From positions 13,950,001 to 14,014,000 of the forward strand of contig JASFXZ010000016.1 of the NCBI GenBank assembly GCA_032209605.1: a stretch of DNA of 64,000 bases. The letters run 5' to 3'. Source of the stretch: Mactromeris polynyma. Taxonomy: Eukaryota; Mollusca; Bivalvia; Venerida; Mactridae. The position numbers and the translations under genes are program-made. This document shows, piece by piece, positions 12,801 to 22,920 of the stretch. How positions within the stretch are numbered: position 1 is the first letter of the stretch; the number at the start of each line of letters is the position of its first letter. The notes beneath the pieces are model-generated. The model searched no databases. It worked only from the letters and a program-made list of their open reading frames with translations, and was not told where the DNA came from.

Positions 12801-15800
12801 ATCTTAAGCCAAATGTTTGTCGAACCATACATAAATGGTTCATAACACTTAAACCCTCGAGTCATAGAACAATGTTGTATTTATTCATACATTAAGTGAT
12901 TCATGTAATATGCACGACCACTGACGTATGTCAGACCGTCAGTGTCAAGTGCGAATGATTCATAAGAGAGCGATGCACCATCTGAACCGCAAGTGGACAA
13001 TCTACGCGTATCACTACTGAAGTGTGTAATATAAAATAACAAAACAATAGAAAAATTACTTAGAAGATTTCTTGATATACCAAATTGCGTAACCACTGGC
13101 ATAGATTACGCGTAGTTATAATTTATTGACGTTTGAATGATTTGTGTTCCTACACTGCTTTAAACAACATAAATTCGGACTCGATGCTAAAAATAGATTT
13201 GCGTGTTTTTTGTAAGAAAATCGGGACATTAAGAGTATTCTGTAATAGAAACTTACGTCTAACATCGAATGTGAAACTCCTCAGCAGAGACAAGGGCATG
13301 ACGCTATGGTCACGTGGCTAGATTAAATCACGTGACCATGGGCTGGTCGCTAGTTATATTTTTATTATTGTTTATTATTATTATTATCATATTTTAACAG
13401 TGATTTTGAACACTCATATAACTCAGTTTATTTATCAAAGTCCAAATAATAACTTAGACATTACCTTTGGATATTTTGAAGCTGACGAATTCTGAAATCA
13501 CAGAGAGTCACCCTGGGGAATCTTGGACTCTCTTTCATGCTTTCTCCGGTCTGCAACATCTTGATGTATTCAAATCCATAAACGTTGTAATCTGTTGCCA
13601 TGAACGCATTCAACAAGAAAAACTGACCAATCACATTGCCGATATATAAAACTTTGATACACAGGTATAAAGCCGTTAAAAATGTGCCTTCACGCTTGTT
13701 GCAAAGGAAGCAAATTACTCGGGATGCCTTTGCCTTTGCCCTAGCAACAAAATTGTGCTTATATTGGCGGTGTGTGAGCAACCAACGGTCCAGGAAAAAG
13801 CTCATGTTCTCGATGGCTGACTTCCGGTCGTCTGGTGATCCCCATTGTGTTTCGTCTGCTAGCTTGCAGATTTTGTCCAAATTCAAACCAGATCCGCCAT
13901 TAAGCATTTTCCATAAGACATTTGGAAATTTGAAGAGGAACGCTTGGAACAGAAGTATAAGTGGCACCCACTGATAGTAGGTGATTTCCGCTTCCTGTGA
14001 ACATAGAAAAAGGGTCCTTTAAAGTACATTTCAAGGGTGCAAAACAATTTTTACAGAGCAAATGAATTTTTAGAAAAGGTTGAAATGTATATGTGGATAA
14101 AGGAAACAATTTTTTACGACATTAAATGTTTACGTCATTGTTTTGTGGTAAAGAAAACAGGACTGTTTGCGACATGGTTTAGTCTAACATGTTCACGTTT
14201 GACGGCGCGTGATTTGACGAGATTCGATGAGATTTGAAAGAACACAGTGCAAAACACAGCGATTACAATGTGTTAACATTCCTATACCGTTATCAGTGAA
14301 CTTTCATGTCTATTCAAAAACCTAGACTTAAATTTAAATTTATATCATTGCCTTGTTCGCTTATGATGTACCGTAAATCAACTTGACCTAGTTTCAAAAC
14401 TATATCTACATAACTCGAAAAGGTTAAAACCCGCTATAATCCGTACATGACCAGGACGCGAGGTTGATAACTGCAGTTTAACAGTATAGTCCCAAATATG
14501 TTCAATTATTGTCAAAAACAAAAATTCGCAAACGTATGATCTATTTATATACTATCATAATATCGCGAGATTTACGTAAATACAGTGCAGTCTCTGCAGT
14601 GAGGCTCTTTCTGAAGCAACAACCTCTCTTCAACAACGGTATCAATTTTCTCATACTAAAACATTAACACCAATTTAACCTCGCTGGAACGGTAACCTCT
14701 CAACAACAGCCAAACTGTGAATTCCCAAAGGGTGTTGTTCTGGACTGTATAATTACCGCTGTCAAATAATTTAATTTAATTTCAACAAATATCACAACTT
14801 TACACGCTTGTTATCCATTGTCAACGAGTTGAGGTAATTTTTTGTCCAAATGTTACACTAATAAAACTGGTCATCTTAAGACATTATTCTGTAATGTGTG
14901 AATTAATCGGACACGCGTTTTTTTGAAATTCGAATAAGAAAATCATAATTGAATTATCGACACAAAATTCATAACGTCGTAACCTAGCAACGTTAATAAT
15001 TAAACCGATTTTTTGTCGTCAGGTTGGTTCCGATTTTATACTTACTTTCCATTTCCTTTACGCAAGCATAATAAATTGAATAATTAAAAAGATATGTTAA
15101 TATCATTTAAACAATAACATTTTGTCTCATCAAATCATGATAATTAATATGAAAATATTTAATCAGAAAATGACGTAATTTTTAAGGGTGTCAACCATAT
15201 CGTTCTATAAATATGCTAATGTTAAAATTAAATGATTCTCAAAATGCACTTATATTCAAAATGTTAGGATTTTACAAAATTATTTAATATTCATCAATTA
15301 ATTAATAATATACTCAGTATAATTAAAAACGCACTTTATAATGTATGTGAAAAACCCAGTGATGGTGAAGAAATTGAACGTATGTGATGCACAACCAAGA
15401 AATAATATAGTGCCAAGAAATGTTCTTGTAATTCTATGTAAAACCACGTCATATATTCTAGAAAACCACCATTGTGCGTTTTTAAATGTAATAAGTATAC
15501 ATAACATTAGCGACTAATTAACTAATTACATATTGTAGGAAATTGACTAGCGACCAATATTTTTAAACTATATGAAACTAATAATATGGGAAAGATAATA
15601 AGTGTGCATAAGTTGTGAATATTCATATGATAAATGCATGAAGAATAGATTTTGATCTTATAAATATTCATGAATTTACTAAAAAAAATAATGCGCGGGG
15701 GATGTGTGAAACATAATACAATTCGTACATTGACTTCATTTCGAAAGGCAAGAGGTGTAAATTAATTGACTTAATATTATATAAATATAGCAGGAAAACG

Positions 15801-18414
15801 ATTGCATTTAATCACATAAATATACATATATTGACAGTAATATGCAAATGCAAGAGGAAGTGAATAAACATGAGAATGAATATTCATACATTGTCTTAAT
15901 TCGTAAATATGATTAATCATATAAATATGCATATATTGACAGTAAATTGTAAATGCAAGACGAGTGGATTATAAGAAGGACATTAGGTTGCAGACACATG
16001 TACACAACGCTTAGTCACGTGACAAATATACATGTATTGAAAGATATCTCCCTGCTTACATCTTTCGTAGAGAAAGCGAAAGGTTTGCGAGCAAGAAAGC
16101 AAAAATCTTCGTTTGAGAGTACGACTCACTGCGACAGCGTGCATAAAGCCAGCCAGCCATATCATAAGGAGAGATGTCAAAGTTTTGACAAATGCAGACG
16201 ACATTAATTAAACATGGAACACGGCTAAACAGTTATCTCCAATAGTCCTACTCTCTTTCGTTCAAAGTCTCAATTCGAACCCCGGTAGCTCCATTGACCG
16301 ATTTTTCGTGTTCCTCAAAACATGACTTTATTTCAAACTATACCGTATAGTGGTATAAGTGCGAACTAACTCACTTGTCGTTTATGTATATCCGTGGGTA
16401 TAGTTTCCATCATCGGAACATAGTACGTGTTTTTAATCCAGCAGTAGTTCTTTGTATATGCTTCAAATGCGCCAGTGAACTGTGCTGGGCACCAGCAATG
16501 GATCGGGTCCCCAACGAACTGCCCTGTGCTCACCAACATAGCAAATATGACTAGTAAAAACACTGAGTAAATATGACTCATTCGATCAATCCAATCATCG
16601 CTCCGACTTGAGCTGAGCTTCTTAAATGAGGGCACAGCCCCCAAAAGTCCCGCAACCCTGTAACATAGAAACAGTGCATGTGCTAAAAAATGTGCATGGT
16701 CAGCTCACCTCTTCTCAACACTATAGTATCATAAAGCCAGTGCAGTCATTCCGTCAACGTTGGTGCATTCATCGCCCTCGGAGAAAACGAAAACATTTGG
16801 ACACACACACAAACACATAACAAACATAAACATCCCCAATAGACCAAGTGACAACAGAGAACCAATAGAAAGAATGCTAACAACTTCAAAGAAACATGCA
16901 GATTGCAACACGACACGCAATGTAATCAGTTTCATTCCATAAGGTCAACCGTGATCTGCACATGCGCCCTGAAGTCCTCACGTGCACTGCTTTTACCTGT
17001 CGCCTGTGTATGTCGATGGGAATTGATTCAAGTATTGGGACGTAGTATGTGTTCTTTATCCAGCAATACTGTTTAGTATACGCCTCAAAGGCCCCAGTGA
17101 ACTCAGCTGGGCACCAGCATACGATTGGTTCCCCAACAAACTGACCGGTGCTCACAAGCATACCGAATATTAGCAGCAGGAATACGGTATATATATGCGA
17201 CATCCTATCTATCCAATCATCACTCTTGCTCGATGTGAGCTTCGAAAAGGAGGGGACAGCCCCTAGCAGACCAGCAACCCTTTAAGTTAAATCATGAATA
17301 CATAATATCTATAGGTGAGGTTATTTTATGCGGTACATGTATAACGCAGACCGATCACCGATGAGTATCCGGTCACCATTACATATCCGAATTGCGTACA
17401 CTATCGGACTTGAAATGATGAGGAAATTCGATAAAACGACTGAGAAAAAGACTTAGAAGGAGAACTTTATTAAATATGTCTCCTAATTAAAGTGGAATAC
17501 GTTCAATTCGCAAATTAGCACACAAAATAGTGTGTTTATCCCCCTTTAATTGTTTGAAATTAAGACAAAAGTTGAAAACTGTTTCTCAGTCGTCATAGTT
17601 ACATTTCATAGTTGTATGCAGCCGCAATTTTCGAACGAATTTTGAATATCTGAAAACGATTTTATGACCCAAAAAGACGGAAAGATTAAGAGCATGCTAA
17701 GCAAGAAACAAAAGGGGGAAATAAATTTGCGTAAAAAGAGGCCAAAGGTAGGATAATAAAAAATAAAATATTCAAGAATGTGTTCGAATTTCTTCAAAGC
17801 AAAGCAATTGAGACGTGTATCAATGTTTTATTGTGAGAGATGCGTCAATTCCACATGAAATTCTATTCTGCTTTTCATAAAAGAAATTTTTGAAATTTGG
17901 ATGAACCAACATGTATACATTGACTTTACTGTGTGTTGGTAATTAAAAATAATCATACACTGAATGATTTGTGATAACTTTGTCGCATCTTCAAGACGAG
18001 AGAACATTGAAACTTCGCATGCATTATGAAATGTATCAGTCGGCCCTTAAAAATAAAGGGCTGGTTGTTAAGGTATACAATATAAGCCACTAGCTATTTT
18101 TACTCGTCAATATAGCCACATCTACGCCCACCTGTCGTTCGGCAATATCTATTGGAATGCTATCCATCATCGGGATAAAGTACGTGTTCTTAATCCAACA
18201 ATAATTCTTCGTGTACGCTTCATATGAGCCTGTAAACTCGGCGGGGGCCCAGCAATGTATAGGGTCACCAACAAACTGACCAGTACTGATCAGTACCCCA
18301 AACACAATAAGCAGTAATACAGTGTATATATGGTTCATGCGGTCAATCCAGTCATCATTACGACTCGAGAGAAGCCGCTTGAACGAGGGAATGACCCCCA
18401 GCAGTTCAGCCACC
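9683..18414 (-). CDS. Innexin gene B with three alternative first large exons
   Basis: This gene encodes an innexin of about 420 residues: a four-helix plasma-membrane subunit that assembles into hemichannels and intercellular gap junctions passing ions and small molecules. The model joins one of 18414-18132, 17279-16997 or 16657-16375 to 13994-13465, 12156-12045, 10652-10525 and 9890-9683 (minus strand). The joints keep frame and restore the family order: DDWIDRM, TM1 (about residues 28-47), loop 1 with CW and YCW, YYQWVP, TM2 (about 103-122), TM3 (about 197-219), loop 2 cysteines in TLCDF and VQCVLP, TM4 (about 284-305), and an acidic C-tail ending NGPS then TAG at 9683. Introns are about 2380 (from exon c), 1308, 1392 and 634 bases. 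The upstream exon with the initiator was not located. The gene lies between innexins A and C on the same strand. The innexin call is firm; alternative exon use is inferred. Confidence 0.88.
10170..10325. repeat. 47-bp minisatellite in an innexin B intron
   Basis: The words GGCACATGCAGTGAATGGAC and ACAAGGCCAAACGTACCAGC repeat with starts at 10170, 10217 and 10264 (47-bp period), with a shorter fourth unit at 10304. It lies in the 634-base intron before the last coding exon. Three overlapping small frames here are repeat artefacts. Confidence 0.8.
10525..10652 (-). CDS. Innexin B common exon: post-TM4 cytoplasmic segment
   Basis: This 128-nt exon starts after GTTTCCAG with WMFLIVLKRNNYMYVKKYL, then ITDHMQTASDKKLCRRFAEQ and YLR, ending CTAAG then GTATGG with two bases of the last codon. 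It aligns with WCFIVVMKRNRVSFVKKYLK and the following residues of gene C. It lies just inside the membrane after TM4. Confidence 0.9.
10653..12044. other. Innexin B intron (post-TM4), nothing else recognised
   Basis: AT-rich intron of about 1.4 kb on the minus strand. The plus-strand frames at 10692, 11367 and 11555 show no recognisable domain, and their codon content is that of AT-rich filler. Confidence 0.5.
12045..12156 (-). CDS. Innexin B common exon: loop 2 cysteine and TM4
   Basis: This 112-nt exon starts after TTTCAG and completes AGA (Arg), then reads WTVQCVLPINLFNEKIFIF followed by the aromatic TM4 segment LWFWFFFIAFLSGFNLVK. It ends AAG then GTAAGC in phase 0. It holds the second conserved cysteine of extracellular loop 2. 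The aligned segment in gene C (RFTIQCVLPINLFNEKIFIF) is almost identical, which fixes frame and borders. Confidence 0.92.
12318..12400. repeat. Fragment of the pogo-like MITE family in an innexin B intron
   Basis: GACAGTACATTAAAACCTCA, ATTTAAATACCACC and CTCATTAATATGACC match the left part of the element at 31092 and words of the general TACAGTAAAACCTC family. It is truncated on the right. Confidence 0.45.
12574..12752. mobile_element. Tigger-like MITE, TACAGTCGGACCTCG family
   Basis: A complete 179-bp copy. It starts TACAGTCGGACCTCGTTCAT and ends CGAATAAACGAGGTCCTACTGTA, giving inverted ends of about 17 bases bounded by TA. Internal words (TCCGAAAT, CCCATTTCATTTCGACGTGC, ATTTCGGATTATACC) are shared with 38992-39173. 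It sits inside the innexin B intron between the TM3 and TM4 exons. Confidence 0.7.
13306..13339. promoter_or_regulatory. Perfect 11-bp hairpin made of two CACGTG E-boxes
   Basis: ATGGTCACGTG and CACGTGACCAT form a perfect inverted repeat around a 12-base spacer, 126 bases downstream of the TM2/TM3 exon donor of innexin B. Each arm contains the palindromic E-box CACGTG in the context GTCACGTG, bound in animals by bHLH-ZIP factors such as USF or MITF/TFE. Regulatory use is a guess; the structure itself is plain. Confidence 0.35.
13465..13994 (-). CDS. Innexin B common exon: TM2, cytoplasmic loop, TM3, start of loop 2
   Basis: This 530-nt exon is common to all isoforms. It starts after TTCACAG in phase 0 with EAEITYYQWVP, the innexin signature, followed by TM2 (LILLFQAFLFKFPNV), a long basic cytoplasmic loop, TM3 (FLTALYLCIKVLYIGNVIGQ) and extracellular loop 2 with ATDYNVYGFEYI and RFPRVTLCDF. 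It ends CAAAG then GTAATG, leaving two bases of an arginine codon completed by the next exon. The plus-strand frames over it are shadows. Confidence 0.92.
13995..16374. other. Innexin B intron between exon c and the common exons
   Basis: A 2.4-kb AT-rich intron. It holds a MITE at 14581-14749, a direct duplication near 15803-15963 (ATATATTGACAGTAA and AAATGCAAGA in both copies), and a short GGGGTTCGAAT box on the minus strand near 16275 that may be a SINE relic. No exon-like fourth copy of the alternative exon was found. Confidence 0.5.
14581..14749. mobile_element. Short MITE with TACAGTGCAG ends
   Basis: The left end TACAGTGCAGTCTC and right end GTTCTGGACTGTA are inverted with TA at both edges. 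The internal words CAACCTCTCTTCAACAA and TAACCTCTCAACAAC recur at 5950 and 50130. This is a pogo-like layout without coding capacity. Confidence 0.55.
16375..16657 (-). CDS. Innexin B alternative exon c (N-terminus, TM1, loop 1)
   Basis: This exon lies closest to the common exons. It begins after TGTTACAG, reads VAGLLGAVPSFKKLSSSRSD, DWIDRMSHIY, TM1 and DPIHCWCPAQF, and ends ...TDIHKRQ (CAA) at a canonical GTGAGT donor. Only 339 bases separate it from exon b, and the two are the closest pair, so b and c are likely the latest duplication. It also carries the CWC triplet in loop 1. Like a and b it starts in phase 2 and ends in phase 0, so splicing it next to another copy would break the frame. 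Confidence 0.88.
16997..17279 (-). CDS. Innexin B alternative exon b (N-terminus, TM1, loop 1)
   Basis: This exon has the same length and phases as a and c. It begins after TTAAAG (a weak polypyrimidine tract), reads VAGLLGAVPSFSKLTSSKSD, DWIDRMSHIY, TM1 and EPIVCWCPAEF, and ends ...IDIHRRQ at a GTAAAAG donor. It differs from exon c at about 15 of 94 residues by eye, including E/D and V/H just before the first loop cysteine. The CWC motif gives an extra cysteine in extracellular loop 1. The acceptor looks weaker than those of a and c, which could make inclusion regulated or less frequent. Confidence 0.87.
17280..18131. other. Spacer between innexin alternative exons a and b
   Basis: 852 bases of AT-rich sequence with no repeat or frame of note. 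If b or c had their own promoter or first exon, this and the 339-base gap 16658-16996 would be the places to look. Confidence 0.45.
18132..18414 (-). CDS. Innexin B alternative exon a (N-terminus, TM1, loop 1)
   Basis: This is the most upstream of the three tandem alternative exons. It starts after TTGTAG with one base completing a codon, then reads VAELLGVIPSFKRLLSSRND, DDWIDRMNHIY, TM1 and STGQFVGDPIHCWAPAEF, and ends ...IDIAERQ at a GTGGGC donor in phase 0. It is the most diverged copy, with roughly 25 of 94 residues different from exon c by eye. Its first loop has the two usual innexin cysteines (HCWA and NYCW), whereas b and c have a third. No stop or frameshift is present, so it appears functional. 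Confidence 0.88.
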
Positions 18415-19301
18415 CTACAATTAATTTCAAAACGATTTGATTAAATGTTTCAAAGCAGAAATCAGTTAATATGCTGACTCGATGAAAAGTCAAATTCGAG
18501 AATTATCGATTTTTGTTGTGTTTTTGAGATTCCAGAGACTTCGTACGAAACGTAACCGATATTGGCATACCGGAATATCGGATTGTCAACAAATATTGAC
18601 CAAAGTATTCCAAATTTTACCCAAAACCCTGCCAAAATGCAATTATGGTCACGTTTTTAACATTTCATCGAGTCAAAATAATAGCTATCATACATTATGT
18701 GGGAAATGTTTTCATGGAGTCAGTTATAGAGGATAAATATAAGCTTTCAAACACCACTGTGTCGAGATATCATATCATTCACAGGCGCGAAGTCTCGCCA
18801 TGTCTCGCCAGGTATGGTATGTGCTTATACTAGTATGTTGCATTGTTGTTAATATATAAAGGCCAGCAGGCTCTAGTCACACCTAAGGTGTAGTTGGACT
18901 AAAATATATGTTGTCACGAAGGACCATATCATATTTGCAGATAAATATTGAAACGGTTAACGTTCTAAACTAAAACAGTGCACGGTAGTTCGTGTGAACA
19001 TTATCATCTTCGCAACCTGTGACCTGTTGGTAAAACCGGACCACAGCCACGACAAGCGGCTCGCTGATGTTACTCTAAACATACGACAAATCATGCATAT
19101 AACAATCGAAGCATACGAAAAATAATCGCAAAACAAAACGGTATTTGGTCAATAATTCATTTCATAATTCAGGTACATGGTAAAACTTAGTTTCTAAGCA
19201 GCAATATATAAACCAAGAAACATTTGAATCTTAACTGTCTAAATAGGTAAAAGGCATTATGTTTGCCATGATGCAACGTTCGTTTAAATCAATGAATATA
19301 T
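18415..19301. other. Immediate upstream region of innexin B exon a
   Basis: AT-rich, no gene seen. The unlocated first exon of innexin B (supplying the start codon) should lie here or further right on the minus strand. The frames at 18482 and 18645 resemble no known protein. Confidence 0.4.
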
Positions 19302-19538
19302 GAGCGCCGCTGTACGATTTCCAACATCTTCTTTAAGTGACGTCATTTCCAGAAAACGTCACACGTGACGTCATCACGTACTGACAGTAAGCAATATTTG
19401 CCCCATATGGCAATATGAAAACGAAGTGACGATATGGTATAAATAGTGTTTCCTGGTTGCAAATAGTGACATCACACATTGCGTTTTCTTGAAATGACGC
19501 CACTTACAGAAGAGGTTGTAAATCCCATAGCAGTGCTC
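19302..19538. mobile_element. CRE-bearing foldback MITE, copy 3 (inverted)
   Basis: Ends GAGCGCCGCTGTACGATTTCC and GGTTGTAAATCCCATAGCAGTGCTC are imperfect inverted repeats. The orientation of the centre (GCAATATTTGCCCCATATGG...GTGTTTCCTGGTTGC) is opposite to copies 1 and 2. Perfect TGACGTCA sites lie at 19338-19345 and 19366-19373. It lies about 0.9 kb upstream of innexin exon a. Confidence 0.78.
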
Positions 19539-19739
19539 ATATGTTATTTGAAAGCCAGGCAAGCGGCACAATGAGTTGACCATGGCGATAGGCGATACAC
19601 ATGTAATACAATATTACGTTGTGAGAAATTTATGACCAAATGCCGTCATGCAAACAAGGTAATAAAATGAAAGACAACACAAACAATGGAACATTTAGTA
19701 GACAAATTGAGAGGTGACAACGGAACAAGTCTTAAATTT

Positions 19740-19965
19740 GAGCGCCGCTGTACGAGTTCCAACCTCTCCTTAAAGTGACGTCATTTCCAGAAAACGTCAC
19801 CATAATACTGACAGTAAGCAATATGTGCCCCATATGGCAATATGAAAATGAAGTGTCCATATAGAGTGAATATTGTTTCCTGCTTGCAAATAGTGACATC
19901 ACATGTTGCGTTTTCTTGAAATGACGTCACTTACAGAAGAGGTTGTAAATCCCATAGCAACGCTC
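19740..19965. mobile_element. CRE-bearing foldback MITE, copy 4 (inverted)
   Basis: Same element and orientation as copy 3, 202 bases away. It begins GAGCGCCGCTGTACGAGTTCC and ends GTAAATCCCATAGCAACGCTC. Perfect TGACGTCA sites lie at 19776-19783 and 19922-19929. The 68-residue plus-strand frame starting at 19903 begins inside it and is not a gene. Confidence 0.78.
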
Positions 19966-20254
19966 AACTGTTCCAGTATCTCTATGCAGATAGACTATTT
20001 TGCTCTCATTCCTCAAAATACACCGAAAATAATTCACTATTGCAGCAAATCCGATATCTCAGCAGCCCTTGAACAGGTCAGTATCAGGGAACTACATGTA
20101 CATTGCTGACAATGACTTAATCAAATCTATACAGATATCGTAGTACATGTGTACCAAGCACATCTGATGTTTTGTCTGTTCATGTCGCGATAGATAAATA
20201 AAAAAATATCGAAAATTCATATCACTAAATTTGCACAGTAATTTACGAAAGTCT

Positions 20255-20417
20255 AGTGGTGTCATTTCAGCTTCAAGAATTCGCGATTTCAACTTCATGA
20301 AATCGTGAATTCTTGAAATTGAGATCGTGAATTCATGAAGATGAAATCGTGAATTCATGAAGTTGAACTCGTGAATTCGTGAAGTTGAAAATTTTAGAAG
20401 CCGAAATGTCACCACCA
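20255..20417. mobile_element. Foldback element with GTGAATTC repeats and a 19-bp hairpin
   Basis: Outer arms GTGGTGTCATTTCAGCTTC and GAAGCCGAAATGTCACCAC are imperfect inverted repeats. Inside, 20273-20316 is a hairpin with a 19-bp stem (TCAAGAATTCGCGATTTCA facing TGAAATCGTGAATTCTTGA, one mismatch) and a 6-base loop. It is followed by repeats of about 24 bases built on CGTGAATTCATGAAGTTGAA. No coding role is seen. Confidence 0.7.
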
Positions 20418-20979
20418 GGCTTTTGTAGTTATTTTATGATCTTTTATTTCATTCTAATCTGTCAAGTGACAAAGAACGCATCGTCACCTTAAACATAACG
20501 TTGTTTTTTGTACAAAACCTAAGATAATGATGTAAGTGTTATGATATTTATTTCAAATCTGTATAAAATGGTTAAACGGTGATATCACGGATATTATGTT
20601 GTCACTGCTACAATATTACCTGCCACTCGCGTGTTTAAACGCCCTAAAAATTACGTTTATGTAAATTTGTTCATATAATACGACTTGCACTTTTATCTGA
20701 TGCAATTTTTGTCTTTCCAACTGCTCAGTTTACGGTTGACGCGTCTCAAATAGATTTAAATTGTAGCTATTTGTCTCAAATCATTTAATATCTATGGGTT
20801 CTCATTAAATTCATATCGGACTGAGAGAGTGGAATATGATTGTATTATCATTATTATAGTTTGTCCATTTGTTTGTGCCGACTTCAAACTATAGACATCA
20901 ATAGAACATAAATTATAACGTTTAACGTGGTTACTGAAACAGTCATACTCAAAGTCTAAGAACTTTTGAATCAAAATTG

Positions 20980-21140
20980 ACCAAACCTCGCATATTTTAA
21001 ATCAACCCTCGATCATTTTGAATCAACCCTCGAACATTTTGAATCAACCCTCCAACATTTTGAATCAACCCTCGAATATTTTAAATCAACCCTCGAACGG
21101 TTTGCCTTAACACTCAAACATATTGAATCATCCCTCAAAT
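20980..21140. repeat. 21-bp minisatellite
   Basis: About seven copies of a 21-base unit built on AATCAACCCTCGAACATTTTG, degrading toward both ends. Intergenic. Confidence 0.8.
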
Positions 21141-22900
21141 AATTCATAACTCGTACTAAAATGATACCATTTATTTCATTCAATGCATAAAAGGCTTCAT
21201 GTCATTATAAATTCAAACATGCATTTCGCTACGTTGTTTATCGTGTATCGAGTAAAGGAATGAACGAGATATAAATTCATCAGTTATGTTGAATAAACTT
21301 TTGATGCGTATGTTACCATACACCCAGACAAAATAAGTATAACTTGTGTCGAAGCAAATCCGATAGAAAAATTTTTTTTCAAAAAATATACTGGTCAAAA
21401 GTGGTAACCCCCCAACATTGTTTCTAAATACTGGGTACATTTTCTCTGGATTTTTATTTCATGTCATAAATGAAGCAAGTGAATAGAATTATCGAAAAAA
21501 ATCAGTGTTAACTTGTTAAAAGCACGTTCATCGTTTTATATCACTTTGTTTTAATGAACGGAAGATTCCCAAATCAAAAGTTTGGGTTTTCTTTCTTAAC
21601 CAGTATATAAGTTAAAACGAAATCGTATTTCAATATCCCTTTAAAAGTTTAAATTTCATATCGATCGAGAGTACAAAACTTGTATACGTACATTTATAGA
21701 GTATTCGTGGGCTCTTTAATCTCCGACTGTTTATGAAATGCTGATAAAAGTGTAGGAAGAGAGTTTATATACGATGTGAGTCACCAGTTAATGTGTATTG
21801 CGAAATACACACGAGGCCTTAAGAAAGTATTAAGAAATGTGTCTTCTATAAATGTTTGTTTCAAAATAACGTACATTTGTTAATAAAAAGCTATTAACGT
21901 AAGTGCCTTTCCTTTTGTTGAATTTAAAAGGAAATCTGGTTATTAAATTTCATATTGCCCGCTTGCATAATAACATTGATATCACCTTGATTACTGACCT
22001 TAAAATGACATGCAAGTTATCAAATTACATATTGAACAAACTATTGCTTTTCTCGTGGAAATTTGTAATACATCAAAGGCAACAAACGGAAAATAACTGC
22101 GAACGACATTAAATTTGAACATTATTGAGCAAAAAATGTAATTAATTCAACCAAAAAGTCATTAAGCAAAGTTTTCTTTCAATGCGTAATACATGCAGTT
22201 TGAATTTTAAATAAATCTGTAGTTAAACAGACGTTTGTCAAATCTATTTCATGAAGACGCTTGTAAAGCGCTTTAAATACATTATTGATGTGTTAACTTA
22301 TATGGAACTAAACGATTTATGTCTCGTCTGGGGGAGAGATCTTCACAATATTATCTATTTATTGAAATATGTTTTTAAAATCCATTTAAATCCCAGCTAA
22401 GTTTCTATAGACTGGCTCGTATCAGATCTTAAAGGGACTTAACAATTCAGATGTATTATTACGCTTGATAATTGACGGACTATTTTAAAAACAATGAGTA
22501 ACAATAGGGGACAATAGGGGACAACAGTTAGCATGACATCAGATTTTTTAAAGGAATGCTTGAAAAACAATGCCAAAGATAGATAACGTTGCTCGATTGT
22601 ATCAGCCATGAAAAAAATCAGACGATAATCTGTAGTGTAAAGTACATATATATACACCGGTATTATGAGGTGATATTGAAATTTATCACCTAAACAAATA
22701 AAATTGCAAATGTAGAGTGGGCGATATCGAAATCTATCGCACCTGATAAACATGCTCTGTCATGTTTGAGGAAACCTAGAAACCTTTAAAAGGGGAAAGA
22801 TAGGACCAAATATACTGATATTTATCTTGGAAGAACGTTTGGTAAAATTAGCAATTTTAAATTTGAAAGTTGATTGTCTTTAAGGGGGTGAAATATTGTC
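21140..22900. other. AT-rich intergenic stretch, nothing recognised
   Basis: No repeat family or coding frame stands out in these 1.7 kb. The small frames at 21213, 21903 and 22439 show no domain or family resemblance. Confidence 0.5.
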
Positions 22901-22920
22901 GAGAAATCTGCACCACAGAT

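Noticed and set aside
16250..16310. GGGGTTCGAAT word on the minus strand as a SINE B box
   Set aside because: No convincing A box at the right distance and no shared body with the other SINE relics; left as a remark only.
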